Source: Planctomycetaceae bacterium UBA4655
GTDB lineage: Bacteria; Planctomycetota; Planctomycetia; Pirellulales; UBA1268
NCBI GenBank assembly: GCA_002405515.1
Contig: DHLZ01000130.1
Span: forward strand, 1 to 6,111
Length of the DNA stretch: 6,111 nt
Direction: 5' to 3'
Shown piece by piece: positions 1 to 6,084 of this stretch (position 1 is the first letter of the stretch; every line of letters starts with the position of its first letter). A program made the position numbers and the translations under genes. The notes below the pieces were generated by a model, which made no database searches, was not told the origin of the DNA, and was given only the letters and a program-made list of their open reading frames with translations.

Positions 1-85
1 CTTTGCCTCCCTCCCCGCCCCCGTCGCTCCCTATCCCCCTTCGTCTCCCGTCTCGGCCGATCCTCCTCCCTCTTCGTACCCTGCT
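1..85. other. Pyrimidine-rich tract
   Basis: The plus strand here is roughly 85% C and T by eye, with runs such as CCCTCCCCGCCCCC and CCTCCTCCCTC. No convincing gene is carried. The minus-strand reading is an arginine/glycine-rich low-complexity string. Such tracts can adopt non-B structure, but nothing in the sequence shows a function. Confidence 0.5.
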
Positions 86-565
86 CCTCGGGCTTCCGTT
101 TTGGTCACCTGTTCGCCTGCAGGGATTCTCGCGCCTCGGGCTTCCGTATTGGGCACCTGTTCGCCTGCAGGGAAACTCGCGCCTCGGGCTTCCGTGAAAG
201 TCAGCAGGCCGAGTTGCCCGCAGAATAATGTCAACTACTTCATGCTCCCGGCAGTAGCTGGCGTCGGGCGCGTGGAGCAGTTTCGGCTCGAGGCTGCCCT
301 CCAGGTCCTCGGCGCACTCGTCGAGCATCGTCCGCAGCCCGGCCTGATCGACGCCGTCGTCGAAGACCAGGAGCGGCATCACGGGCCGCGGATCGGCATC
401 CCCGTGGCGCGGAATCGAGCCGTCGATGCGGCGATGGCGGCCGTACGGGCGACCCTCGGAGTCGTGCTGCTTGCGATCCCGGCCTTCGGCCAGGCGTCGC
501 TCGTCATCGGGATCCGCTCGCTCGGCTGGTCCGCCGGCAGAACACGGGCAATCCGCGGGCACCAT
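1..565 (-). CDS. Possible partial hypothetical protein, open at left edge, with repeat-encoded tail
   Basis: I do not recognise this protein. A minus-strand frame is open from the in-frame TGA at 674-676 to the window edge without a stop. The first ATG is at 565 and a second at 379. The stretch from about 480 to 240 looks protein-like: after the ATG at 379 come a hydrophobic strand (PLLVFDDG) and an amphipathic acidic helix (LRTMLDECAEDLEGSLEPK), and most codons end in G or C. From about 240 downward the composition changes. The frame enters the 48-bp tandem repeat, reading a 16-residue unit beginning GSPRRE and containing FPCRRTG, then an arginine/glycine-rich tail encoded by the pyrimidine tract. 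That tail looks non-coding. The gene may have lost its own 3' end to the repeat, may really stop beyond the edge, or the frame may be chance. It follows the DUF1571 gene on the same strand. The same triplets on the plus strand are also open (101-667), which weakens the case. Confidence 0.35.
   Translation of the reverse strand, partial: MVPADCPCSAGGPAERADPDDERRLAEGRDRKQHDSEGRPYGRHRRIDGSIPRHGDADPRPVMPLLVFDDGVDQAGLRTMLDECAEDLEGSLEPKLLHAPDASYCREHEVVDIILRATRPADFHGSPRREFPCRRTGAQYGSPRRENPCRRTGDQNGSPRSRVRRGRRIGRDGRRRGIGSDGGGEGGK
86..195. repeat. 48-bp tandem repeat, two full units plus a partial third
   Basis: Unit 1 spans 86-133, unit 2 spans 134-181, and a third unit begins at 182 and matches for 14 bases (to 195) before diverging. 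Each starts with CCTCGGGCTTCCGT. The two full units agree at 44 of 48 positions; the differences are at unit positions 15, 20, 41 and 42. Each full unit carries the 8-bp palindrome CCTGCAGG (116-123 and 164-171). The period is 16 codons, so reading frames are kept through the array, and five of six frames have no stop. The array lies between the pyrimidine tract and the end of the possible gene on the minus strand. The form suggests a dispersed intergenic repeat family, but that needs other copies in the genome, which cannot be seen here. Confidence 0.85.
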
Positions 566-703
566 TCGACACTCTACGTCCCCCCGGGGACGGCCGCGGC
601 CGTCGATCGAGGACAGATCCTCGAACTGCCCCGGCAGCCTTCGCAAGCCACGAGCCCGGCAGCCTGACTCAGGTCAATCATCCCGTCGCGCGCCCGCACG
701 CCA

Positions 704-1555
704 TCACCGGCCGCGAAGATTCGCAGGCGAGAAGATCGCGTCGTCCAGATTCGCGTTGAGCGTGAGGTTCGTGTACGTGACTTCCGCCATCAATGGCGGG
801 GTCTGGCCGGGTGACTCCGGCCAGTCGTACACCTCGAAACGAACCGGCACGCTCAGCGCCGAATCGATGAACATGCTCGTGCTGAAGAACTCCAGGCCGT
901 CGCGCCGCTGCGGATGCGTGATCCGCACCATCTGGCAGGGGCGGCCGTCGATCCTCGCGGTGGTGACGTGCTCGACGATCGTGTTGTCGCCGGATGGGTC
1001 GGCCGCGACGCCCTGCTGCAAGATGCGGATCGTCCGGTCGAGCAGGCACGAGAACCCGATCTCGGTGATCGGCATGAGGCTCTCCCGCCTGACGCCGGGG
1101 CCGAACGGGTCCACGCGCAGGACCATGTAGCTGAAACGTCTTCCGCCCTTGCGAACGAGCAGTTTGCCGTCGTTCTGGCCGGCGACGAAGAGCGCCCTCC
1201 GTCCTTCCACGTGGGAAGGGCCGAGAAACTCGAGCATGACGCTGAGCGGCTGCGTCATCCTCCCGCCCGCGTGGGTCTGTTCACGGACGCACATGTCGAT
1301 GTAATAGTAGTCCTGCAGTTCACCGTCGATCCGCTCCCGCTTGGTGACACGGCACGTGAAGTCGCGCACGGTCTGCTGCAGGTAGGCCCGCTCTTCGCGG
1401 GCGAACTTCAGCACCCTCGCGAGTGGATGCTCGGACGCCGGCCGCGGGACGGCGAACCCGACTTGTTGTTGAGCATGAGCGGACTGGAGTCTCGAACCAT
1501 TCGCGCCGAGCGCCAGCAGGAACGCCACTCCCGTGCGAAGACATCGTGGGAACAT
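704..1555 (-). CDS. Secreted DUF1571 family protein
   Basis: This is a 283-residue exported protein of the DUF1571 family, found mainly in planctomycetes and of unknown biochemical role. The ATG at 1555 is chosen because it opens a classical signal peptide: MFPRCLR, a hydrophobic core (VAFLLALGA) and a likely cleavage after SAHA (about residue 28). The frame continues upstream only from a TTG at 1651, and that extension would bury the signal. Family hallmarks are visible: DFTCRVTKRERIDGEL (66-80), the LEFLGPSHVEGRRALFVAGQNDGKLL block (108-133), PITEIGF (162-168), IDGRPCQMVRITHP (202-215), and a C-terminal VTYTNLTLNANLDDAIFSP (259-277). The last block recalls LolA-like lipoprotein-carrier folds, which is only an inference. 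Mature cysteines are at 68, 89, 170 and 207. The Shine-Dalgarno match is weak. The gene stands 223 bp downstream of the metallochaperone gene, so it is probably a separate transcript. Confidence 0.88.
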   Translation of the reverse strand: MFPRCLRTGVAFLLALGANGSRLQSAHAQQQVGFAVPRPASEHPLARVLKFAREERAYLQQTVRDFTCRVTKRERIDGELQDYYYIDMCVREQTHAGGRMTQPLSVMLEFLGPSHVEGRRALFVAGQNDGKLLVRKGGRRFSYMVLRVDPFGPGVRRESLMPITEIGFSCLLDRTIRILQQGVAADPSGDNTIVEHVTTARIDGRPCQMVRITHPQRRDGLEFFSTSMFIDSALSVPVRFEVYDWPESPGQTPPLMAEVTYTNLTLNANLDDAIFSPANLRGR

Positions 1556-1597
1556 GACGAGATTTCTCGAGCGGCGGACCAGACCCAGCACGTCCGC

Positions 1598-1603
1598 AGC
1601 ATA
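1598..1603 (-). promoter_or_regulatory. Possible -10 element for the DUF1571 gene
   Basis: Read on the minus strand this is TATGCT in the context GGTATGCTGCGG. It would start a transcript near 1591 and leave a leader of about 36 bases before the ATG at 1555. No good -35 hexamer lies 16-18 bases upstream. The 223-bp gap with no gene (1556-1778) makes a promoter here likely. The exact site is a guess from consensus only. Confidence 0.3.
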
Positions 1604-1778
1604 CCAGTCGGCGATCGAGGTCCCGGCCACATCGTCGGCGCGGCGAGCCAACTGCGTGGCCGCAAAGTCCGCCTGTTCGGCTCATCCGATCCCGTCCTCA
1701 GGGTTTTCCCGCGGGAGGGGGTGCCAGCGTCCCATCGCCGGACGTTCGCGGATGGATGGAAGCAGTCGTTGAAATGAC

Positions 1779-2231
1779 TCAGCCGCCCAGGTCCGCCCGC
1801 CTCCGCAGGAAGTATTTCTGCACGCGGGCCACGCAGGGGCGGCCGTCGGCCGTCCTGACCGCGCAGGCGGCGCCGGGCTCGGCCGCCCTCCGCACCACCT
1901 CCCGCAGCCTCGTCGGCACGCCCTCCGCGATGTCCGCATCGACGTCGTCGAGCGAAAGCCCGTGACAGTTGCAGAGCGGACCGGCGGGGTCCTTCGGCCA
2001 GAAGAGGTCGCGGGCGGCGGCCGTCGTTATCGAACGCTCGAGCAGGTCGAAGTAGGCGACCGTGCAGGTGTCGGTCGTGCAGAAGAAGGCGGGCTCGCCG
2101 AGCGATTCGGCCGACTCCACCGTCACGTGGGCGCGGATCGTCTCGACCGCCACGGCGAGCCCTTCGCGGCCGCACGCCGGACAGAGTGCAGGCTCCGTCG
2201 AATCGGGCTCCTTGCAGAAGGCCTTGTTCAT
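1779..2231 (-). CDS. CopZ N-domain-like (2Fe-2S) metallochaperone
   Basis: This 150-residue soluble protein has paired cysteines in the order CPAC (17-20), FFCTTDTC (49-56), LCNCHG (86-91) and C123-x9-C133. The CxC followed after about 33 residues by Cx9C matches, in spacing, the [2Fe-2S] ligands of the N-terminal domain of Archaeoglobus CopZ. The earlier CxxC and Cx4C pairs would fit a zinc site, as in that family. The heavy-metal-associated domain that follows in Archaeoglobus CopZ is absent, so this is the stand-alone form often named putative iron-sulfur cluster-binding metallochaperone. It probably moves or reduces a metal ion, classically copper; the metal here is not shown by sequence. 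The ATG at 2231 lies 10 bp after the permease stop codon and gives a natural N-terminus just before the first cysteine cluster, so the two genes are probably co-transcribed. No ribosome-binding site of quality is seen, which fits translational coupling. Confidence 0.8.
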   Translation of the reverse strand: MNKAFCKEPDSTEPALCPACGREGLAVAVETIRAHVTVESAESLGEPAFFCTTDTCTVAYFDLLERSITTAAARDLFWPKDPAGPLCNCHGLSLDDVDADIAEGVPTRLREVVRRAAEPGAACAVRTADGRPCVARVQKYFLRRRADLGG

Positions 2232-2241
2232 GCTGCTCGAC

Positions 2242-4014
2242 TCACGTTTTTTCGTCTCGGAAATCGCTCGGCCTGGCCGTTCCCCCGAGCCAGGCGGCCC
2301 ATGCGGCAAACAGGATCGCCACGACCGCGTAGGCCGCCGCGAGGTCGAGCGGGCCGCGGCCCGCGGCCTCGGTCGGAAGCGCGCCGATCGCCCAGGGCAG
2401 GAAGAGCCGGCCGTCGGCGAACGGCGAATGGATGACACCAAAAGCCGACAGGACAGCGGCCGCGACGGCCCACGCCGAAGCCGCAAGCAGCCGCCGATCG
2501 ACGAGGCTCGCGGTGAGCCCTGCCCAGACGAGGCTCGTCACGATGAAGCCGCTGGCGAGCACTCGGATCGAGTGGAGGTCGCGGGCGAGCGTGCCCGTGG
2601 GGGAGGCCCCGGCGGCCACCAGCTTGTCGGCAAGGATCACGACGAGCGCGGCGAGGGCCGGCACGCAGGCGATCGCGACCGCGGGGTAGTGCCGTGTCGG
2701 TGTGGCGTGGAAGCTCTGCGCCGTGATCTCGAGACCGATGAAGACGAGGATCGGCAGGATCGCCGGTGCGGGGATCGCCTCGTAGAGATAGGCGAAGCTG
2801 CCGGTCAGCCCCGCCACGCCGATGAAGGCCGCGGTCGCGAGCGTGTAGGCGGCCCGTCCGCCCATCGCCTTGTAGGCCGGGTGGCCGATGTAGGGCGTCG
2901 TCTGGATCACGCCGCCGCAGGCCCCTGCGAGGATCGTGGCCACCGCCTCGACGGCGATGATGCCTCCGGTGCGGTACTCGTCGCCGGCGGCCGCGGCGCT
3001 TTCGGTGCAGTCAATGCCGCCGACGACCGTGCCGAGCGCGAAGGGGATCACGATCGGCAGGTACTTGAGCGAGTCGCCCCAGGCCTCGAGCCATTCGAGC
3101 CGGACGACCGAGAGCCATTCCATCGGCCAGAGCGCCGCCGACGGATCGACGCCTCCGTGGTGGGCAGCCGCCGGCACGAAACCCATCGTCGTGCCGAGCC
3201 ACTGGATGCCGCCCCCGATCAGGAGCGCGGCGAGGGCGCCCGGAATCCTGAAGGGAAACGGGATCCTTGCCGTGAGCGTGGCGAGCACGATCGACAGCGC
3301 CACCAGTCCCACGAGCGGCGTCGCGACGATCTCCAGGAGCGGGAGGAACGTGATGAGCGCCAGCGAGATCGCCGCGAGGCTCCCGAGCAGCCCCGCCCGC
3401 GGCACCATCCTGCGGATCGGGCCGGCGACGAGCGAGCAGGCGAGCTTGAAGAGGCCGCTGGCGACGATCGCGCACATGCCGACATGCCAGGCATGCCGGG
3501 CCGCCTCCTCGCGGGCCATCCCGGCGCCGAGCGATTCGACGTAGGCGGGCCCGAGCACGAAGAAGACCATGCCGAAGGTGCTCGGCGTGTCGAGGCCCAG
3601 CGGCATCGCGGTCACGTCGGTGCGTCCGGTGCGTCGTGCGAGCCGAAACGCCATCCAGGTGAAGACGAGGTCACCGACGACGACCCCGACGGCCGTGCCG
3701 GGAACGAAGTGTCCAAGGGCGAACTGGGCGGGATAGTCGAACACGGCCGCCAGAAGCGACACGGCGAGCACGAGATCGGCGAGGTTGTCGAGCGAGAGGC
3801 CGAAGAAGGCATTGATGTCGCCGGGCGTCGCCCAGCGGTAGCCGGGCCGCGGCCTGCCGAGGGGCGATTCGTCGGTTCGGGCTGGTGGATTCAAGGTCGC
3901 GGCGGGGAGGGGAGCGGGCTGATCGACCGGTCGGCAACCAGAAAGTCCACCCCACCCGGGGAAAATGTCAACGCCCGCCCGGCCCGGCCCACAGGGGCGG
4001 GCTCCTGAATCCAC
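2242..4014 (-). CDS. NCS2/AzgA-like multi-pass permease
   Basis: This is an integral inner-membrane transporter of up to 590 residues, about twelve or more hydrophobic segments, resembling the NCS2 (xanthine/uracil, AzgA/COG2252) superfamily. The conserved core starts at GDINAFFGLSLDNLADLVL (residues 65-83). TDVTAMPLGLDTPSTFG (132-148) sits where NCS2 proteins have their first half-helix, and GGIDCTESAAAAGDEYRTGG (332-351), with Glu338, resembles the substrate-site glutamate motif. TTPYIGHPAYKAMGGR (372-387) follows. The substrate is unknown; a purine or related anion is the family default, but the metallochaperone gene behind it hints at another role. The start is uncertain. GTG at 4014 has GGAG seven bases upstream (4022-4025), but residues 1-40 use codons unlike the body (13 of 40 end in A or T). 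TTG at 3894 lacks a ribosome site but begins closer to the conserved core. The gene is divergent from the sigma-factor operon. Confidence 0.82.
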   Translation of the reverse strand: MDSGARPCGPGRAGVDIFPGWGGLSGCRPVDQPAPLPAATLNPPARTDESPLGRPRPGYRWATPGDINAFFGLSLDNLADLVLAVSLLAAVFDYPAQFALGHFVPGTAVGVVVGDLVFTWMAFRLARRTGRTDVTAMPLGLDTPSTFGMVFFVLGPAYVESLGAGMAREEAARHAWHVGMCAIVASGLFKLACSLVAGPIRRMVPRAGLLGSLAAISLALITFLPLLEIVATPLVGLVALSIVLATLTARIPFPFRIPGALAALLIGGGIQWLGTTMGFVPAAAHHGGVDPSAALWPMEWLSVVRLEWLEAWGDSLKYLPIVIPFALGTVVGGIDCTESAAAAGDEYRTGGIIAVEAVATILAGACGGVIQTTPYIGHPAYKAMGGRAAYTLATAAFIGVAGLTGSFAYLYEAIPAPAILPILVFIGLEITAQSFHATPTRHYPAVAIACVPALAALVVILADKLVAAGASPTGTLARDLHSIRVLASGFIVTSLVWAGLTASLVDRRLLAASAWAVAAAVLSAFGVIHSPFADGRLFLPWAIGALPTEAAGRGPLDLAAAYAVVAILFAAWAAWLGGTARPSDFRDEKT

Positions 4015-4017
4015 GGC

Positions 4018-4023
4018 TATACT
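4018..4023 (+). promoter_or_regulatory. Possible -10 element of the sigma-factor operon
   Basis: TATACT in the context CGGCTATACTCCGG is the best -10-like hexamer in the divergent region. It would give a leader of about 44 bases before the ATG at 4074. The hexamer 17 bases upstream (GGGCGG) is not a -35 consensus, so an alternative sigma factor or activator may be used. The site overlaps the putative ribosome-binding site (4022-4025, opposite strand) of the permease if that gene starts at 4014. Confidence 0.35.
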
Positions 4024-4073
4024 CCGGGGGAAAAGGAAGGGTGAACCCTCCGACCCCCGGGTGCGTACCGAAG

Positions 4074-4772
4074 ATGTTCGCGGACAATCTCCACCATCGC
4101 CCCGGCGTCTCCGCCGATCGTGCGACCGGGGGAGGTTTTTCGCGAGCAGCGCCGTCCGGATCGGACGAAACCGGGCCGGCAGGGCAGTCCGACGAGGAAC
4201 TGCTGCGTCGGTTCCGGACCGTGGATGATGCGGAGGCGTTCGAGACGCTCGTGCACCGCTACGAGCGGGAACTGTTCAGTTACCTGAAACGCTATCTCGG
4301 CAGCGCCGAGATGGCGGAGGATGTGTTCCAGGCGACGTTTCTGCAGGTTCACCTGAAGAAGGAGAATTTCGAGGAGGGCCGCCGGGTCCGCCCCTGGCTC
4401 TACACGATCGCCACCAATCAGGCCATCGATGCGCAGCGACGCAACAAGCGGCATCGCATGGTCAGCCTCGACCACCGCACCGGCGGGGAGGGTGACGTGG
4501 GGGCGCTCGTGGAGATGCTCGCGGGGCGGGATCAGACGGCCGATGAGCAGATGGAGGGCGAGGAGGCGAAGGAGTGGGTCCGCGAGGCGGTGAACGAGCT
4601 CCCCGAGCAGTTGCGCGGCACGCTCGTGCTCGTCTACCACCAGGGTCTCAAGTACCGCGAGGCGGCGGACGTTCTCGGCATCCCCGTGGGCACGGTCAAG
4701 AGCCGGCTCCACTCCGCTCTTCTGAAGCTCAATGAATCCTGGCAGAACCGTTGCCGTGCCGTCGGGGCATGA
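4074..4772 (+). CDS. ECF-type RNA polymerase sigma factor
   Basis: This 232-residue extracytoplasmic-function sigma factor of the sigma-70 family directs RNA polymerase to a set of target promoters. Region 2 spans about residues 41-128: DEELLRRF, FETLVHRYERELFSYLKRYLG, then AEDVFQATFLQV (the region 2.2 core contact) and RPWLYTIATNQAIDAQRR (region 2.3/2.4, promoter melting and -10 recognition). An acidic linker (about 136-170) leads to region 4 (173-220). Its helix-turn-helix reads YREAADVLGIPVGTVKSRLH, preceded by ELPEQLRGTLVLVYHQGL. There is no region 3, as expected for ECF factors. A 38-residue unconserved, probably disordered N-terminal extension precedes region 2. The ATG at 4074 is preferred; a GTG at 4041 is also in frame but its purine-rich ribosome site is too close. 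The next gene, 22 bp downstream, encodes its likely anti-sigma partner, and such operons are commonly autoregulated. Confidence 0.93.
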   Translation: MFADNLHHRPGVSADRATGGGFSRAAPSGSDETGPAGQSDEELLRRFRTVDDAEAFETLVHRYERELFSYLKRYLGSAEMAEDVFQATFLQVHLKKENFEEGRRVRPWLYTIATNQAIDAQRRNKRHRMVSLDHRTGGEGDVGALVEMLAGRDQTADEQMEGEEAKEWVREAVNELPEQLRGTLVLVYHQGLKYREAADVLGIPVGTVKSRLHSALLKLNESWQNRCRAVGA

Positions 4773-4779
4773 CAGACAC

Positions 4780-4786
4780 GGAAGGA
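4780..4786 (+). promoter_or_regulatory. Ribosome-binding site of the anti-sigma-like gene
   Basis: GGAAGGA lies 8 bases before the ATG at 4795, in the 22-bp gap after the sigma-factor stop. It decides the start against the ATG at 4732, which lies in frame within the sigma gene. Confidence 0.7.
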
Positions 4787-4794
4787 ACGACGAC

Positions 4795-5886
4795 ATGCGA
4801 GAAAATCTGATCGGCTACCTCCTGGGGGCCCTCGACGACACGGAGGTCCGCGAGATCGAGGCGATGCTCGCCGGCCCCGGCCGCTCCGGAGACGCCCGCA
4901 TGGCATTCCTGACGACCGTTCCGGCCGCTTCGGCCGGTGATCCTGCCACGGCGGTCGGAGAATCGGCGGCACTCAGGCAGGATCTCGAGATCCTGCGACG
5001 CGCGATGACGCCCCTGGAACGCGATGCCGACCTGCTCGCCGCTCCCCAGGGGCTCGCGAGCCGTACCATCGATCTGATCCGAAAGAGCGATCTCCAAGCC
5101 AGCCCCCTTCGAGACGACGGCCGCAGGGAAGCGGCCACCATCTCGGTGCCGTTCCCGCGGGCCTCCCTTTCGCCCGCGACGGACGCCCCACGAGCAGGCA
5201 CGAACGGCCGCCGGACCCTCGACCGCGTGCTGATCGCGGCCACCGCGCTCGCTGCGAGCATCCTCCTGGCGCCGCTCCTGCTCGACTCGATCGAGCAGGC
5301 CCGATCGCGGCGGGCGGAGCGGAATCTCGGGGTCGTTTCCCAGGCCCTGCACGGCTACGCGTCGCACCATCGCGTCTTCCCGTCGCCGCCGGCCTCGGGC
5401 CCCCTCTCCCGCGCCGGACTCTACGCCCCGATCCTCGTTTCCGAGGAGCGGCTGGTGGCCGACGACGGCACGGTGATCCTGCCCGGCACGCCGCTCGCGA
5501 AGTCCGGACGGTACCGAGTGCCGAGCCTCAAGGAACTCGAGGCCGCCATCGGCACGGAGCAGTTCGAAGAGATGGTGAGGATGATGGGGGGCGACTTCGG
5601 CTACACGCTCGGACACCGCTGTCCCGAGGGCGACCTCCAGACGATCCGCGACCGCCGCCGTGCCGAGCATCCGATCATGGCCGACGCGCCCGACGACCGC
5701 GGCCGCGCGAGTTCGAACCATCCGGGCGGCCTCCACCACGTGCTCTTCGAGGACGGCCGGGTGCGTCGGCTCTTCATCGACCAGATCGGCGGCCACGACC
5801 ACATCTACCACAACCACCACGGCGTGGTTGCCGCCGGCGTCTGCGAAGACGACGCCGCGATCGGCGCCTCCCACCACAAGCCGTAA
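4795..5886 (+). CDS. Membrane-anchored anti-sigma-like protein with DUF1559-like pseudopilin region
   Basis: This 363-residue protein very probably restrains the ECF sigma factor encoded 22 bp upstream. Residues 1-95 are helical and cytoplasmic (MRENLIGYLLGALDDTEVREIEAML, then DLEILRRAMTPLERD), like the start of anti-sigma domains, but no HxxxCxxC zinc motif is present. A low-complexity linker (about 100-140) leads to one membrane helix (144-165, LIAATALAASILLAPLLLD). The outer part begins SIEQARSRRAERNLGVVSQALHGYASHHRVFPSPP (165-199), which matches the helix of planctomycete DUF1559 pseudopilins (typically R-x-x-CxNNLKQIGLALHNY...FPP) but without the cysteine. Near the end is NHPGGLHHVLFEDGRV (308-323), close to the H-X9-DG motif of DUF1559 proteins but with ten residues between His309 and Asp320. 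The tail is histidine-rich (HDHIYHNHH, 334-342; SHHKP at the end), suggesting metal binding. I infer an extracytoplasmic sensor; no ligand is shown. Family assignment of the two halves is by motif reading. Confidence 0.75.
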   Translation: MRENLIGYLLGALDDTEVREIEAMLAGPGRSGDARMAFLTTVPAASAGDPATAVGESAALRQDLEILRRAMTPLERDADLLAAPQGLASRTIDLIRKSDLQASPLRDDGRREAATISVPFPRASLSPATDAPRAGTNGRRTLDRVLIAATALAASILLAPLLLDSIEQARSRRAERNLGVVSQALHGYASHHRVFPSPPASGPLSRAGLYAPILVSEERLVADDGTVILPGTPLAKSGRYRVPSLKELEAAIGTEQFEEMVRMMGGDFGYTLGHRCPEGDLQTIRDRRRAEHPIMADAPDDRGRASSNHPGGLHHVLFEDGRVRRLFIDQIGGHDHIYHNHHGVVAAGVCEDDAAIGASHHKP

Positions 5887-5929
5887 GCCGCTCGAGTCGA
5901 AACTCCGGCCCGTTGGCAATGACGCCAGC

Positions 5930-6084
5930 GGCGATCAAAGTCTTCTCACGGACTCCTTGCAGGACGCCGCATTGCCGCCGGGGGAGCAGACACTCCGTCG
6001 CTTCGGTGAGGATACACCTGAGGCTCCTCCGCGTCCGCTCCCCCGGCGTTCAGCATCAAGGTGCCTGTGTGATCATTGATCGCC
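5930..6084. repeat. Nested inverted repeats in the terminal intergenic region
   Basis: The region 5887-6111 holds no convincing gene. Inside it, 18-base arms at 5976-5993 (CGCCGGGGGAGCAGACAC) and 6031-6048 (GCGTCCGCTCCCCCGGCG) are inverted and match at 16 of 18 positions, with a 37-base loop. Both mismatches are A opposite C on the plus strand, which become G-U pairs in minus-strand RNA, so the stem is complete only in that direction. A second inverted pair lies outside it: GGCGATCAA (5930-5938) and TTGATCGCC (6076-6084). A 5-bp pair CCTTG (5955-5959) / CAAGG (6057-6061) lies between. No U-run follows either side, so it is not a standard intrinsic terminator. It could be a structured RNA, a small palindromic mobile element, or a transcription barrier after the sigma operon. 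Confidence 0.6.

Noticed and set aside
86..195. CRISPR array
   Set aside because: Units are directly adjacent with no variable spacers, number fewer than three full copies, and no cas gene is near.
31..234. Minus-strand frame of 67 codons with TEARGA and FPAGEQV repeats
   Set aside because: It is only the tandem repeat read in another frame, from a TTG with no ribosome site. Almost all frames of the repeat are open.
101..667. Plus-strand frame, with an internal ATG at 434 that looks like a signal peptide (MAAVRATLGVVLLAIPAFGQA)
   Set aside because: It shares triplets with the minus-strand frame and starts within the tandem repeat. The minus reading has more ordinary protein composition and follows the direction of the neighbouring gene. 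The choice is not certain.
663..673. Near-palindrome CCTGACTCAGG just after the DUF1571 stop
   Set aside because: The stem would be 5 bp with a one-base loop, too tight for an RNA hairpin, and no U-run follows.
1556..1651. N-terminal extension of the DUF1571 protein from a TTG at 1651
   Set aside because: It would place 32 residues in front of a clear signal peptide and covers the promoter-like TATGCT. The ATG at 1555 is a better start.
1707..1716. Palindrome TCCCGCGGGA between the metallochaperone and DUF1571 genes
   Set aside because: It is a 10-base perfect palindrome with no loop or U-run, expected by chance in DNA of this composition.
914..1777. Plus-strand frame of 287 codons opposite the DUF1571 gene
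   Set aside because: It is antisense to a well-supported family member with a signal peptide and shows no motifs of its own.
2062..4008. Very long plus-strand frame of 648 codons opposite the permease and metallochaperone
   Set aside because: Its translation is a low-complexity string rich in R, E, D, G and H, the expected antisense of a GC-rich hydrophobic membrane protein gene. The minus-strand reading has clear family motifs.
4729..5919. Minus-strand frame of 396 codons opposite the anti-sigma-like gene
   Set aside because: It is antisense to a gene with a good ribosome site, membrane helix and recognisable motifs. Its own translation shows no domain.
5976..6048. Intrinsic terminator or integron attC site
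   Set aside because: No U-run follows the stem on either strand. The core-site heptamers expected of attC (GTTRRRY and its complement) are not present at the ends.
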